From Macquaria australasica (Eukaryota > Chordata > Actinopteri > Centrarchiformes > Percichthyidae), in NCBI GenBank assembly GCA_005408345.1, contig SEMN01000064.1:1240001-1304000 (forward strand): a stretch of 64,000 nucleotides of DNA. Reading direction: 5' to 3'. The notes under the pieces are model-generated. The model saw only the letters and a list, made by a program, of their open reading frames with translations, was not told the origin of the DNA and did no database searches. Shown piece after piece: positions 62,601-64,000 of this stretch; position 1 is the stretch's first letter; each line of letters opens with the position of its first letter. Made by a program: the position numbers and the translations under genes.

Positions 62601-64000
62601 CTTCACTTTTGAAAGTGATCAAAATGCTCTGAGTATCACTTTCAAACAGCAGGAAAGGAAATGAGGGAGGGAGTGGAAAAGGGGAAAGAGGAAAACAAGT
62701 GACAGAGGGAGGGAAACAGAGAGAGAGGGAGACAGCAGAGACTGGATGATCCGGTTTCAACTCTGGTCTGCAGCTGTTGAGGGCTCTGGTGGCTGATAGG
62801 TGTCCCTTACAGCAAATGTAATCCAAGCCAAACACGATATCTGTCTACGCCATCGAGAGATCACCAAGTCAAACACATCCGGACCCACAATAACTCTGCC
62901 GTGGCAGTTAAAGGGATTGCAGAAAAATAACACATAATAATTATTAATCAACACAAACCAAGTTATATTGTGAGAAGGGAGGTCCTGATAATGATTTTCT
63001 CAAAACCACAAGGCTGGCAAAACTGTACACTATGAACTCTCAACTTCCTCGGGCCAGTTTGGAATCCGTGTCCCATGTGTTCCCCTCCCCCATTCCCCCA
63101 GTTTCCTACTTCCTCTCCATCCACACAGTTCAGTTGAGAACCTAATGAAACTGAAATTCCGTGTCTCCTATGTTCCCATAGGGCTACTTTAAGGAGGGAC
63201 TGTCCTTAATGTTTGCACAACTAGAAAAACAGCTACAAAAGACATTTACTTCAAGCATTTTTTGTGTGCATGTGTACTTGTGTGTAAGTGTGCACAACAG
63301 CTTCCAACAAGGTATATCCATCAGAATGCCAGTGTGCAGTGTGACAGTCGTAACCCAAAATAAACAGACTGAATCGTGCGTCTGGCTGAGTCCTGACCCT
63401 TCCACAAGATCAATCCCCACCAACACTGTGCACCCTACAGTGTTGCACAAACGCATGTATGTGTGTGAATGAATGTGTGTTTAAGGGTGTGTGTGTGAAA
63501 GTAACCAAGGAAATAATGGGCATTTGAACCAGGAACATCAGTGCAGAAATAACACGCCATTCCACACACCAGAGGGTGAATCAATTTCAGCGACATTCGA
63601 TTCAAACCCATATCAGCTAGCGCCTGAACTTCAGCCCTCCACCCTGTCACCTCCTCCCCAGCTCCATATGATGGATTACCATCTCTGGCAGTCTCAGAGG
63701 GTCTCAGGGAGAGAGAGGAAGGTGGGTGGGGGAGGTCAGTCACTACAGGGACACATTCACTGGAGGGGAGCGCTGGGTTAAGGAATTATGGTTTGACAGA
63801 GATCTGGGGTGGATAGGATAGGGCAAAGGGTTCTCCAGGGGTCAGAGGATCCAATCCTGGCTGGACTCAATGGCAAGCCACTTTCAGAATGCAGGCGTCT
63901 ACAGGGATTTCACTCAGGGTCACATTTTTCTATTAATATCATTATCACTCACTTGTCCCTTCGCCCACTTGACAGCAAATAGAGAGGTATCAGACATATT
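59650..64000. other. Non-coding stretch, no gene seen
   Basis: No supportable gene. It holds ATTA-bearing segments near 59765-59870, 60828-60885 and 61055-61210, a short (TGTC)n patch near 62010-62030, a GC-richer unique part at 62035-62110 and a purine-rich patch at 62655-62745. TG-rich low-complexity sequence lies at 63460-63500. Confidence 0.55.
61055..61210. promoter_or_regulatory. Candidate conserved non-coding element
   Basis: Non-repetitive segment with GGCCAATTAAG (a CCAAT box overlapping a homeodomain core, about 61084-61094) and a following CCATTACAACG. It is flanked by unique sequence. Motif-based inference only. Confidence 0.22.

Overview
The window reads as vertebrate nuclear DNA, most likely from a bony fish, and I find no protein-coding gene I can support. 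There are no operon-like runs of genes, no long open frames of ordinary protein composition, and CpG looks depleted by eye. Simple repeats are plentiful ((CA/TG)n, a long GACA/GATA array, homopolymers). None of the abundant mammalian interspersed repeats is recognisable. A few decayed pieces resemble teleost repeats. The species and the flanking gene cannot be read from this sequence.

Layout. At 1-5190 there is unique sequence with one homeodomain-motif-rich stretch (1095-1290). At 5195-5335 there is a tRNA-like, possibly SINE-derived remnant on the minus strand. At 8815-9080 there is a regulatory-looking stretch, and at 11275-11390 a decayed repeat. The 12.4-13.1 kb part holds a 68-bp (CA)n tract and two weak but phase-compatible exon-like pieces on the minus strand. 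The 14-30 kb part is mostly unique, with a 20-bp perfect palindrome (14531), an exon-like piece with a strong pyrimidine tract (21414), a Z-DNA-prone palindromic tract (23636), and a long purine/pyrimidine-asymmetric stretch (28253-28490). A 198-bp compound GACA/GATA microsatellite lies at 30543-30740. The 33-43 kb part contains several AT-rich, ATTA-rich stretches, the densest at 42981-43157. The 46-50 kb part has TG/GA microsatellites, a strong G-quadruplex motif and a poly-C run. The 50-54 kb part contains regulatory-looking stretches, a degenerate tandem repeat and a hairpin. A putative hAT-type MITE end lies at 57290-57414. The remainder is unique sequence with scattered regulatory-looking segments.

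How it may work. The most economical reading is a non-coding interval (a gene desert or a very long intron) carrying many candidate cis-regulatory elements, of the kind found around vertebrate developmental regulators. That rests on TAATTA/CATTAA-type motif clusters and the lack of genes. Conservation could not be tested here. I do not see a clear new biological system. The observations most worth checking are the homeodomain cluster with its 14-bp palindrome, the candidate exons, the GACA/GATA array and the structure-prone tracts.
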